NCBI RefSeq assembly: GCF_003259365.1
Contig: NZ_QLLY01000032.1
Span: 1 to 33,326, forward strand
DNA length: 33,326 nucleotides
Origin: Streptomyces sp. PsTaAH-137
GTDB lineage: Bacteria; Actinomycetota; Actinomycetes; Streptomycetales; Streptomycetaceae
Direction: 5' to 3'
Below the pieces are notes generated by a model. That model did no database searches, had not been told where the DNA came from, and worked only from the letters and a program-made list of their open reading frames with translations. Shown in pieces: positions 10,201 through 17,205 of this stretch. Position 1 is the first letter of the stretch. Every line of letters starts with the position of its first letter. A program made the position numbers and the translations under genes.

Positions 10201-10630
10201 TCACGCCGGCTGCGTGGCTGTCCTTCTGGCTCAGGACCTGGACGTCCACGCCCGTGGGCGTCACTGCGGCGCGCTTGTGCTTGGTCGCAGAGGCGCCCGC
10301 GCCGAGGGGGAGGTCGCCCGCCCGGCCGTTGTCCATCGTGTGGTTTCGTGCGGGGACCTTCAGATGCGTCTTGCCGGCCTTGGGCCAGCGCGCTTTGGTG
10401 TCCGGCCGGTACGCCTTGCCGCGCGTGTGGTCGACCGGGTTGAGGCCCTTGGCCTTCACCGGATCGGTTGGTACTGGCTTGGTGTCGGTCAGCTTGCGCA
10501 GTTCGAGTTCCGCGGCCGCAGCTACCGGTCCGGCCAGTGCTCCGGTGAGCAGGAATCCTGCGAGCGACACCGCTGTCACACGCATGCGAGCACGTGTGCG
10601 CGCTGCTCCGGGTCTTCTTCGTCGGTTCAT
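4268..10630 (-). CDS. Secreted Rhs/YD-repeat polymorphic toxin
   Basis: 2120 residues. The start at 10630 (MNRRRRPGAART) is chosen because it begins a typical signal peptide (basic n-region, then VSLAGFLLTGALAGPVAAAA) and has GAGGGGGG upstream; the frame is open back to 11071 but lacks these. Next come a proline/lysine-rich region, an SpvB-like beta domain (LTPDLGLSYSSQSIDGR), then many YD repeats (e.g. YDALGHVTKTWD, YDDLGRTTELKQ). The Rhs core LGAREYDPQTGRFLSVDPL leads to SDPTG at about residue 1852. After this the roughly 264-residue tail is lower in GC. It contains a charged coiled region, a hydrophobic segment (GIGVLATVGTAACIASVVCG) and a C-terminal stretch with no familiar nuclease or deaminase motif. 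YD-repeat shells encapsulate and deliver variable toxic tips. The tail family is unknown to me; membrane action is an inference. Confidence 0.93.
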   Translation of the reverse strand: MNRRRRPGAARTRARMRVTAVSLAGFLLTGALAGPVAAAAELELRKLTDTKPVPTDPVKAKGLNPVDHTRGKAYRPDTKARWPKAGKTHLKVPARNHTMDNGRAGDLPLGAGASATKHKRAAVTPTGVDVQVLSQKDSHAAGVNGVLMAVRGTSTKKADSSVRLTIDYSSFAGMYGGDWSSRLTASVLDDCALTSPKAHKCKPGTPLKSTNDPKAQSVSADVPLTAVADDESASGLLAPTKSQTSATGLTAADDVTLVALTAAASGPTGNYGATPLSPSGSWSAGGSSGGFAWSYDMPTPSVPGDLTPDLGLSYSSQSIDGRTAATNNQANWVADGWSLSPGSIERRYVSCEDDKDGGNNPSTKVGDLCWKNDNATLSLGGESSELVKDDKTGVWKKKQDDGTRIERFTNTSLTNGDNDGEYWRVTSSDGTMYYFGRNKMDGWADGKDVTNSVWTVPVYGNHDGEKCHASAFADSWCQQAWRWNLDAVVDPHGDAMVYYWGKESNYYQRNIDSSYKGTMTPYTRGGYLKRIEYGLRSGAYYADPAAKAEFTVAERCLPTETFDCATDKFTKDNAKYWPDVPFDKYCTSSSACEGNSSPSYFTRKRLTGVTTYARDDKGLQKVDTWTLRHQYPATGDGTDPSLWLAGITRTGHVGGTDVSLPEVTTSGIQLPNRVEGAVDEIPPYVRYRVAAIKNETGSTLGVTYSEPDCTATSLPTPSSNSKRCYPVIWSPPDAPAADYKPYQDWFHTYVVTKMLESDNVAGAPTKRTDYRYLDGMAWGKDDDEFTKADQRTWGNRLGYGRVQTLTGDPAEGKQTLSETRYFRGIDGAKVADSTGTEITDHESFAGQTREEATYNGDGGALVEATSYTPWHSAAVATRSRTADKLPEVNAWQTGVKEDQTRTTVSGVSAPQLTKTTRTFDSYGMVDSVSETGDTAKSGDEQCTTTSYTRNTTKNLLNLVAETKSVAKPCGTTPSLPDDLISASRTYYDNATTLTTAPTKGDATREDEQDADGTGYLTTATSKYDAYGRQTQSTDAEGATTNVTFTPTTGRAPTETTTTNALGHTSKEITEPLRGLTTATIDANGKRADMDYDALGHVTKTWDAGWPKADHATQPTAQTTYAITRTKPTVVTTKTLNSSGAYDTSYVFYDGLMRQRETQSAAIGASTAKIVTENLYDTRGLAWKSYSAYYASGAPSATLVTGDDTKVPAANENRFDGAGRTTASLALRFGDETRRTTTEYGGDRTTVIPPQGGTATTTVVDALGRTSEKREYTDAARTKYLTTSYTYEPRGNLDKITGPEDTVWAWKYDHRDRETKSVDPDKGTSTTTYDDDDRPLTSTDARNITLTNKYDDLGRTTELKQGDTVRAAWSYDTVAKGQLASDTRYIDGQAYTNSIDTYDNRYQVTKSTSTLPAGAGSLAGSYSWTFGYNTYTGAQEWTLNPALGNLPSERVTTVYGEGNLPIKTTAGAVTLVNTVNYDVFGRAGRTEYGVLGRKVYDDRVFDEHTGQLTQRTISGDVALRIDDTRYGYDPAGNVTRIAETGGQDAATTYDTQCFATDALQRMTEAWTAKDHADTCTSAPNSSTVGGPDSYWQSYKYDDSGQRTSLVQHATTTGADTINRTYKPAETTAANPHAHALGSITTTGGDDPGTETYTYDDAGNTATRTGGDHPQNLVWDAEGHLQKVTENGKSTEYLYDANGNRMLTKQTDGSTTAYLPAGNELTITSTGAKQATRYYTHNGENIAVRNASGFQFLFADQKGTALLAVAFGTGQAVTRRKQLPFGSARTNTGSTAWPGDRGFLSGTSDPTGYTHLGAREYDPQTGRFLSVDPLFTTDDPAQHNAYQYANNNPVTFSDPTGEAYPECRSGQYNCSTGKSTADVTKVEFGKNYESITRNQGGKPSKNYYTQQATGKKYTYVKGKGVTKYTSSQLSAGEKLQKQREAEYKRYIAWVKAERKKAEAQAESNAKDEGFWGGLRSKVSETVGSASWWRHKGVDVGIGVLATVGTAACIASVVCGGGLFIVGASALFVTGIGAHMAVASPQERQRGGAQYLTRTAKAEGKGIFFGATFGRGAFGAMRNGAKQGTTGAGLTTRQGSDPLFAGIAPRDYGAMGDRLLSHLKSLW

Positions 10631-11056
10631 GCCTAACCCCCCTCGCTTGATGAGAGACAAAATCCTCGGAACTCTATGCATGGTGAACGCATCGCGAAAG
10701 AGCCGTCTGGAATCTTTATAATTCCGTAGCGGACATAAATGCACATGTGCGGTATGCGCGTTCTTCACAGATGGCCATTTTGGTCCCTGTTGGCCACTTT
10801 CACTGAGGGTCAAAGCGGTGCCGGAAAAAAAGAAGGCTGGAGCGTACAACCTTCTGTGCGCTTCAAGCGTCTGCCGCGCACCGAGTGCGCCGTGAGCTGT
10901 GCGAACGCGTACCGTGTGGCAGCCGGCGGCAGCGCCGGAACACACCCTTTCGGCGCGCCGCCTTGACTGAGGTTCTCTGCCGATCAGTTCTTTCGACGGT
11001 AAAAGGCAGGTTGTATGGTGCGCTCGAAGATGTGTAGATATCGAAAAGGGAGAGAA
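10631..11056. promoter_or_regulatory. Divergent promoter region
   Basis: 426 bp between the Rhs gene (leftward) and the FG-GAP gene (rightward). For the rightward gene, TTGTAT (11011-11016), an 18-base spacer and TAGATA (11035-11040) make a plausible promoter, followed by AAGGGAGAG just before the ATG. For the leftward gene, an AT-rich minus-strand segment at 10711-10726 containing TATAAA is the best -10 candidate, with no good -35. Shared control of the two secreted proteins is plausible; no clear operator was found. Confidence 0.4.
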
Positions 11057-14000
11057 ATGGGACATCGCCACAGACGGGACCGGAAAGCGATACGGATTGG
11101 AGTCGCTGCTATAGCGGCAGGCCTCATCACCCCTCTCGTCACCATTGCGCCCGGTGCGGCCGCCTCTACGAACTCGGTGAGAACCGCGGTTCCGGGGTTC
11201 AGCGCTGAGGAGACCAAGGCGCTGAGCGAGGCACAGGACAGCGGGGAGCAGGTCGAGGTGCTGTCCCAGCGCACCGAGGCCTCTCAGGTGTTCGCCAACC
11301 CCTCGGGCACGTTCACAGAGGACCGTTTTGCGACCGCGCAGTGGGCGCGCAAGGGCAACAAGCTCGTCGACATCGACACGGACCTGGTGAAGAACGCGGA
11401 CGGAACACTCAGCCCGAAGGCGACCGGAGTGGGGCTGGAGTTCTCCAGCGGGGGCGGAGGACCGCTGGCCACCATCACGCGTGATGGCCGGAGCATCTCA
11501 CTGACCTGGCCCACCTCCCTGCCCGCCGCAGAGGTCGACGGTGACACCGTCACCTACCCGGACGTCCTTCCGGACGTGGACCTGAAACTCCGTGCCGGTG
11601 CCTCGGGCTTTGGCCAGCTGCTGGTGGTCAAGACCGCCGAGGCGGCGGCGAACCCCGAGCTCAAGGACATCACCTACAAGATGTCCACCAATGGCGTCGA
11701 CGTCAGCGCCGATGACGCAGGCAACCTCAGCGCCAAGAACCCGGCCGGTCAGGAGCTTTTCACCGCGCCGACGCCACGCATGTGGGACAGCACCACCAAC
11801 CAGATCGCCGCCCGGCTGGCCGCGGCCGACGCGCCGGCCGCAGATGGGACGGCCGGCGAGTTCGAGCCCGCCCCCGGCGCGCAGCAGGCTCAGATGCCCG
11901 TGGACGTCACCGACGACGCGCTCAAGCTGACGCCGGATTCGGAGTTGCTGACCGGGTCGGACACCCATTACCCGGTCTACATCGACCCTTATGTGTCGGG
12001 CTCGCGTTACTCGTGGACCATCGCCTACAAGAAGACCCCCGGCACCTCGTACTTCAACGGTGCCGGGTGGGACGGCAAGACCACGACCACCGCGCGGGTC
12101 GGCTACGAGAACGTGACGAACGGGCTGGCGCGTTCCTACTTCCGCATGAACACCACGAACCTGTGGAGCACCAACAAGCAGGTCGTCAAGTCGACGTTCC
12201 GGATCAAGAACACGTGGTCGTGGTCGTGCACGTCCAAGCCTGTCGAGATGTGGCGCACCGCCACGATCGGGTCGTCCACCACGTGGAACAACCGGCCCGA
12301 CCGCCGCGAGGAGATGGACACGGTCAACGACTCCAAGGGCTGGAGCGGTGACTGCCCGGCCGGAAACTTGGCCTTCGACGTCACCAAGGGTGCGAAGGAC
12401 GCGGCATCGAGCAAGTGGAACACCATCAGCCTGGAGATGGCCGCCAGCAACGAGTCGGACGTCTACGGGTGGAAGAAGTTCGACGCGAAGTCCGCCGTGA
12501 TGTCGACCGAGTACAACACCGTACCCAGCGACCCGAGCAGCCTGGACACGGTGCCCTCCACCAAGAACAGCGCGGGCTGCGGTGACGTGGCGCCCTACGG
12601 GCTCATCGGCAACACCGACATCTACCTCACCGCGAAGATCAGCGACAAGGACGGCGGAAACCTCACCGCCCGCTTCCACCTGTGGGCAACCGGTCACCAC
12701 GACGACGGCCCCGGCGTCTTCTTCAACAAAACCGTCTCCGTCACCTCCGGCACCGTCGCCAGAATCAAGGTCCCCAAGGACACTCTGAGCCCGTACATAT
12801 CGACCGCGAGCGGCAACTTCTCCTGGAAGGCCCAGGCCGACGACGGCAAAGCCACCTCGGACTGGACCCCCACCCTCGGCGCCGCCGGCTGCCGCTTCGT
12901 CTTCGACCCCAACCGGCCCAGCACACCGCCCGCCATCAACTCCAGCCAGTTCCCCGACGGCAGCAACGGCTGGCCCGTCGTCACCGGCTCCGTGCGCACC
13001 GAAGGCACCTTCACCCTCGCCAGCGGCGGCGTCAGCGACGTCACCAAGTACGAGTACTGGACCGACACCGACCCCACCGTCCGCACCGCCTCCCCCACCT
13101 CGGCCGGCGGCAGCGTCGCAGTGAAGTTCACACCGACCGCATCCGGCACCAACGACCTGTACGCCCGCAGCCTGGACAAGGCCGGCAACCGCTCCGACAC
13201 CGCCGACTACCTCTTCTACGCCAACGGCCTCAAGCAGAAGGACAAGCCGGGAGACATCAACGGCGACGGCAACGCCGACCTCTGGGCCACCGACGCCGAG
13301 GGCACCCTGCACCGCGTCTACGGAGCCGGCGACGGCACCGTCAAGGACGCCGCAACCCCCGCCTCCAACTCCACCTGGAACGACACACAGATCACCCACC
13401 GCGGCGACTGGACCGGCGACGGATACGAAGACCTCATCGCCCTTCGCCACGACGCCGACACCGACACCGACCGCCTGTGGCTCCACCCCAACAACGGCTT
13501 CGGATTCGCCTGCACCGACTGCGAAGGAACCGGAACCAGCAGCGACCGCCAGGAACTCACGGTCTATGACCCGGCCAACAACCACTGGGAGAACGGCGCC
13601 AAGCAGATCCTGGCCGTCGGTGACGTCGACGGTCCCCTCGACCTCGACAACGACGGTGTAACCGACACCGAAAGCTACCCCGACCTCATCGTCAACGACG
13701 GCAAGTTCATCTGGCTCTACTACGGCAGCAACGACAACCGCCTCGACTCCGGCACCGCCCCCGTCCTGCTCGCAGGACCCGACGACCCCATCTCCGACGG
13801 CGTCTCCACCGTCAATGAAGTCACCCTCGCCGCCCCCGGCGACTGGAACGGCGACGGACAGCCCGACCTCGTCGCGCGCTACGACCGAGCCGACACCGGC
13901 GGACTCTACGTCTTCCACGGCAAGGAGAACGACGCCGGCTACGACATCAGCGTCACCGACCGCACCGCCATCGGCAACAACTTCAGCACCACCACCGTGC

Positions 14001-14167
14001 CCCTGTTCACCGCAGCCCCCGACGCCGACAACAACGGCAAGCTCGACCTGTGGGCCACCACCCCCAGCTCCGGCCGCCTCAGGCTCTTCCACGACATGAC
14101 CGCCACCGGCATGGGCCCCACCATCGTGGCATCCGAAGAATTCACCGGCTACAAGGCCATCAGCTGA
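11057..14167 (+). CDS. Secreted DNRLRE/FG-GAP repeat protein
   Basis: 1036 residues, beginning with a signal peptide (MGHRHRRDRKAIRIG, then VAAIAAGLITPLVTIAPGAAA). The start at 11057 has GGGAGAG just upstream; an upstream ATG at 11015 would place residues before the signal peptide. The N-terminal third resembles the conserved leader of Streptomyces DNRLRE proteins (WARKGNKLVDIDTDL, YPDVLPDVDLKL, YPVYIDPYVS). The middle has DNRLRE-like beta structure (YFRMNTTNLW, TWNNRPD). The last about 300 residues hold four or five FG-GAP/VCBS-type calcium-binding repeats: DINGDGNADLWA, GDWTGDGYEDLIA, GDWNGDGQPDLVA, DADNNGKLDLWA. It is probably extracellular or wall-associated. Its divergent pairing with the Rhs gene suggests the two act together at the cell surface, but partnership is inferred. 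Confidence 0.9.
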   Translation: MGHRHRRDRKAIRIGVAAIAAGLITPLVTIAPGAAASTNSVRTAVPGFSAEETKALSEAQDSGEQVEVLSQRTEASQVFANPSGTFTEDRFATAQWARKGNKLVDIDTDLVKNADGTLSPKATGVGLEFSSGGGGPLATITRDGRSISLTWPTSLPAAEVDGDTVTYPDVLPDVDLKLRAGASGFGQLLVVKTAEAAANPELKDITYKMSTNGVDVSADDAGNLSAKNPAGQELFTAPTPRMWDSTTNQIAARLAAADAPAADGTAGEFEPAPGAQQAQMPVDVTDDALKLTPDSELLTGSDTHYPVYIDPYVSGSRYSWTIAYKKTPGTSYFNGAGWDGKTTTTARVGYENVTNGLARSYFRMNTTNLWSTNKQVVKSTFRIKNTWSWSCTSKPVEMWRTATIGSSTTWNNRPDRREEMDTVNDSKGWSGDCPAGNLAFDVTKGAKDAASSKWNTISLEMAASNESDVYGWKKFDAKSAVMSTEYNTVPSDPSSLDTVPSTKNSAGCGDVAPYGLIGNTDIYLTAKISDKDGGNLTARFHLWATGHHDDGPGVFFNKTVSVTSGTVARIKVPKDTLSPYISTASGNFSWKAQADDGKATSDWTPTLGAAGCRFVFDPNRPSTPPAINSSQFPDGSNGWPVVTGSVRTEGTFTLASGGVSDVTKYEYWTDTDPTVRTASPTSAGGSVAVKFTPTASGTNDLYARSLDKAGNRSDTADYLFYANGLKQKDKPGDINGDGNADLWATDAEGTLHRVYGAGDGTVKDAATPASNSTWNDTQITHRGDWTGDGYEDLIALRHDADTDTDRLWLHPNNGFGFACTDCEGTGTSSDRQELTVYDPANNHWENGAKQILAVGDVDGPLDLDNDGVTDTESYPDLIVNDGKFIWLYYGSNDNRLDSGTAPVLLAGPDDPISDGVSTVNEVTLAAPGDWNGDGQPDLVARYDRADTGGLYVFHGKENDAGYDISVTDRTAIGNNFSTTTVPLFTAAPDADNNGKLDLWATTPSSGRLRLFHDMTATGMGPTIVASEEFTGYKAIS

Positions 14168-14189
14168 CACCCCACCCGTAAATTCGCGA

Positions 14190-14231
14190 GGACTGGGCGC
14201 CGTGACAAACACCTGTCACGGCGCCCAGTCC
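14190..14231 (+). terminator. Strong hairpin terminator
   Basis: A perfect 18-bp inverted repeat (14190-14207 with 14214-14231) and a six-base loop AACACC, 22 bases after the FG-GAP stop. The stem is very GC-rich with no T run, typical of Streptomyces terminators. Confidence 0.85.
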
Positions 14232-14376
14232 CATTCCACGCCTGAAACGCTCCAGAGTCGGTGAAAGCTCTATGCGGGCCTCCTCGAACGAGGGCTCTCA
14301 CCCGTGCCCGGGGGGGCGGGCCGAATGGGCGACGATGCCTGCGTCATAGACCAGGGCTAAACTTATAGGGTAGGAG

Positions 14377-15438
14377 TTATGGAGCCAGCAACTGGTCGAA
14401 GAACTCACTCAGCATGACTTTGGCGGCCTCTGGATTTGCGAACTCGGCGCCCCCAAAGCGGTACACCTCGTACCCCTGAAGACGAATCCGCCGGTCTTCT
14501 CGTACCATTTCGGCGTAGAGGTCTGGCGCGGCCTTCCCGTCACGCGAGTAGTGTTCCCTCCCGTCCAGCTCGAGGACGTATCGGCGACCGCCGGAAGCGA
14601 GCATCAAGAAGTCCATCCGCTGACGCATCAGCACCTTGCCCTCCGCCCGTTGGTTTCGCTGATGCTGCGCCAAGGGGTCGTAATGGAGATACACCTGTGG
14701 CAGCAGAGCAGGAGAGTCACCAAAACCTCGCTGCGTTGCATGCTCCCAGTACGTGTCCAACAACAACTGCTCCGGGGTGTTAAGGGAGCCCCTCAGCCGC
14801 TTCCGAAGCGCCTGCAGCCTGAGATGCTCTGACATCCCGTACATGCCGTCCTGGAGGTGCCACCACTTGCTGAGTGCGCTCCAGGTGAGGCCTGCGGCTC
14901 CCACTGGCCGGTCATACAGCAGGCAGTGGTCCTTGTTCTTCGTGATCTCGATGACCCCACGCGCGACGTCCCTCCAGACGATCTCTGGCTTCTGCGTGGC
15001 GGCGAAGATGAGGTTGCGCAACTCACCGCGCAACCCCCGCAAGCCTCCGGTGAAGGTGGTCTGCTCGCGTCGTTCCAGTGCTGCGCGTGCCGGGGCGAAA
15101 ACCCTGGTCAGGTCAGTGTTGAGGCCTCTGTTGTGCTCCATCAGGAACGAGTGGTAGCCCTGCTTGTCGTGAAAGGGGACTTCGAATGTGATACCGAGGC
15201 GGCGCAGAACGGCTTTGAGGCACCGTATGACCGCTCCCGTATCGGAGTTGTCCATCAGTCCGTCGTGCTCGGTGTCTTGGGGCAAGTCGTCGATCAGCAG
15301 GTCGATGAGACTGTGCGCAGCCTCTTCGTCACCGCCGGCGGATGAGGCGGTGCGAAGCTCGTTGATGGCCGCGCGATTCAGCCTCATGTATGAGTAGTGT
15401 TCGTTGCGGACGGTTTCAAAGAAGAGTTCCTGCGACAC
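14377..15438 (-). CDS. Protein with DUF559-like nuclease end
   Basis: 353 residues from a GTG at 15438 (VSQELFFETVRNEHYSYMRL) with GAGGGGG five bases upstream; the open frame continues to 15774 but without a convincing ribosome site. The N-terminal 250 residues are mostly helical and charged and are not recognised. The last about 90 residues resemble the PD-(D/E)XK fold of DUF559/Vsr-like nucleases: RMDFLML (first acidic residue), YVLELDGREHYS (ExD on a beta strand), a downstream EMVREDRRIRLQGYEVYRFG helix-strand pair. This predicts a DNA-acting enzyme, perhaps phage defence or repair. It stands alone, convergent with the FG-GAP gene, and the tRNA gene lies upstream on the opposite strand. 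Substrate unknown. Confidence 0.7.
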   Translation of the reverse strand: MSQELFFETVRNEHYSYMRLNRAAINELRTASSAGGDEEAAHSLIDLLIDDLPQDTEHDGLMDNSDTGAVIRCLKAVLRRLGITFEVPFHDKQGYHSFLMEHNRGLNTDLTRVFAPARAALERREQTTFTGGLRGLRGELRNLIFAATQKPEIVWRDVARGVIEITKNKDHCLLYDRPVGAAGLTWSALSKWWHLQDGMYGMSEHLRLQALRKRLRGSLNTPEQLLLDTYWEHATQRGFGDSPALLPQVYLHYDPLAQHQRNQRAEGKVLMRQRMDFLMLASGGRRYVLELDGREHYSRDGKAAPDLYAEMVREDRRIRLQGYEVYRFGGAEFANPEAAKVMLSEFFDQLLAP

Positions 15439-15703
15439 CTTGTCCCCCTCAGCCCTTGTCGTCCGGCAGAGCCCGAACGCCGTAATGATGATCCCGCAGG
15501 CCACTGACATCGAGCAGGGGACCCGGACGAGGATGCCTGGTAGTACAAACTCGCCGCGCTCGGATCCCACCGGCGCGCTACTGGGCACCTCGTGACGTGC
15601 GCGACGGGCACGAACCGGACGCCGAACTCGCCCGGTACCTGCTCGCGAACATCGCGGGCCGAGTGCCGGCCCGCGACTGACACAGCTACCCTCCACCGCA
15701 GGG

Positions 15704-15779
15704 CGGGGTGTAGCGCAGATGGTTGTCGCGCGCGGTCTCCAAAATCGCGAGGACGCCGGTTCGAATCCGGTCACCCCGC
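15704..15779 (+). tRNA. tRNA-Trp (CCA), atypical
   Basis: A cloverleaf can be drawn. Acceptor CGGGGTG/CACCCCG (15704-15710, 15772-15778), then T8 A9. D stem GCGC/GCGC around an 11-base loop containing GG. Anticodon stem GCGGT/ATCGC with loop CTCCAAA giving anticodon CCA. T stem GCCGG/CCGGT around TTCGAAT. No CCA tail is encoded, normal for actinomycetes. Oddities: the D loop is long, no base is left for position 26, and the variable loop has six bases. The acceptor stem can be extended outward by three G-C pairs. It may be a functional extra copy or a drifting one, and could have served as an integration site. Confidence 0.7.
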
Positions 15780-16758
15780 CCCCTCAACGAAGTCGAGTGA
15801 CCGCCACCGTGGCGTGCCTCGTAGTGCCCGCCTCGACCTCGGCCACGAGCCCCGGCCGACCATCGTGTACTCGTCGCTATCATCGGCCCGCGCGAGGGCG
15901 CTTCTCGCCGCAAACGGTTGGGGTCAGTCGGAGCAGGCGTTCGCCCGTGCCGAGTCCCTGATGAACGTGGCGGGGCGTCCGGCGCGCACGTAGTCCTTGT
16001 ATTCGGCGCCGGCAATTCCTTCGTTGACCCACCTCGTGCGGTCGGCGTCGATCATCTCTTCAGCGATGGCCAAGGCGCTGTGAGCGTCGTCGATTACTGC
16101 AAGCTGGAGTGCTCAATCGACCGCCCACGTTTCAGGGCAGCGAGGGCGAAGGGTTCAGCCAGGTAGCGCATTCCGGCAGGGTAGGCGCTCCGTCGGCACC
16201 AATGGGTCGGTCTGGGTCAGTTCTGCTCGGTGCGGGGGCGGGGAAGGCCAAGGTCGACGGTGGTCCGCTGAGTGAGGCGGGCGGCGTCGGCTTGCTTGGT
16301 GCGGAGGAAGATCAAGGTCACCGGTGCACCAGGTCGGCGAGGCGCCGGCCGCGGCGATCGTGGAGCGCCTGGGAGAAGCCCATCCCGGTGTCACTCAGAA
16401 CCCATCTTTGAACCGGGCAGGCCGAAGGCTTTCAGCAATCAGCACGCGGCGACCGAGCCGCTTCTGCCCAGGCCCTCAGCGCGGCGTCTTCTGCGTGCCC
16501 GCCGGCGCCGGATGTGTTCTCCGCGCCAGCGGGCATGCCGCTGTCGGATACGTACGCCGCTGTCGGCTCACCCGCGCGGGCGCCGAAGCGCTCGCGCGCC
16601 GGGAGATGCGGGATGTGACCTTTGTCGAACTGGGCTGTAGGTAGGACTAGTTGTTGTGTATGCGGTTTGCTGTCACACGGTCCGGGACAAAACCCTCACA
16701 CAGCAAAGGCGCCGCTGCCCGCCCCGTCCGGGGCGCCGGGCGCCGAGGGGGTTCGGGG
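15780..16758. other. Gap without a convincing gene
   Basis: About 980 bp. Short frames cover parts of it on both strands but none joins a ribosome site to a recognisable protein, and codon patterns are mixed. Probably decayed sequence. The segment just before 16759 must hold the promoter of the STAND operon. TTGTCG at 16622 with an AG-rich stretch downstream is a weak candidate. Confidence 0.45.
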
Positions 16759-17205
16759 ATGGAACTGTCAGTGCTGGCCGCTGCGGCGGCCACGGCTCTC
16801 GTCGGTGCGATGGCCACCGACACGTGGACCCGGGCGACAGAGGCGGTGACCGGCCTGTGGCGCCGGTTCCGGCCCGGGGAGGCGGAAGAGATCGCGCAGG
16901 ACCTGGAACTGCTCCACCGCGACGTGCGCCGGGCGCGCGATCAAGGCGACGAAGCGGCCGAGAACCAGCTTGTCGCAGAGTGGCAGGGCACTCTGGGCCG
17001 GGTCCTCCGACGTCACGAGGAGATGGCTCCCGCCTTGCACGCGGTACTGGAGGAGGACCTGACGCCCCTGCTCAGCGAGAAGCAACGGCAGGTCGTCTAC
17101 AAGCAGTTCAACACAACGAGCGGTAAGGCCACGTCCTACAACGTGCAGGACGGCCAGATACACATTCATCAGGCCCAGGCAGAGCCGAAGGCTCCGAAGG
17201 AGTGA
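16759..17205 (+). CDS. Bell-like effector with amyloid-type C-terminal motif
   Basis: 148 residues. The ATG at 16759 is preceded by GAGGGGGTTCGGGG. The N-terminus is a hydrophobic, alanine-rich helix (MELSVLAAAAATALVGAMAT) followed by amphipathic charged helices (about residues 30-110). This resembles the Bell domain, a bacterial helical domain found beside NLR genes and compared with fungal HeLo pore-forming domains. A polar tail then carries Y127-NVQDGQIHIH-137, an Asn/Gln/Gly/His-rich beta-prone segment of BASS style. A matching segment occurs near the N-terminus of the next gene's product. The stop overlaps the next start by 4 bp, implying coupled translation. Inferred role: membrane-disrupting effector that is nucleated by its STAND partner. 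Domain assignment is by eye and moderately sure. Confidence 0.7.
   Translation: MELSVLAAAAATALVGAMATDTWTRATEAVTGLWRRFRPGEAEEIAQDLELLHRDVRRARDQGDEAAENQLVAEWQGTLGRVLRRHEEMAPALHAVLEEDLTPLLSEKQRQVVYKQFNTTSGKATSYNVQDGQIHIHQAQAEPKAPKE

Noticed and set aside
11498..14212. 904-codon open frame on the - strand
   Set aside because: Antisense shadow of the FG-GAP protein, with repetitive Val/Gly/Ala composition and no recognisable motif.
15592..15993. 133-codon frame on the + strand running through the tRNA gene
   Set aside because: It crosses a structured tRNA and has no ribosome site or known domain.
16272..16644. Overlapping short frames of 100-122 codons before the STAND operon
   Set aside because: No ribosome site, irregular codon use, and no recognisable protein in any of them.
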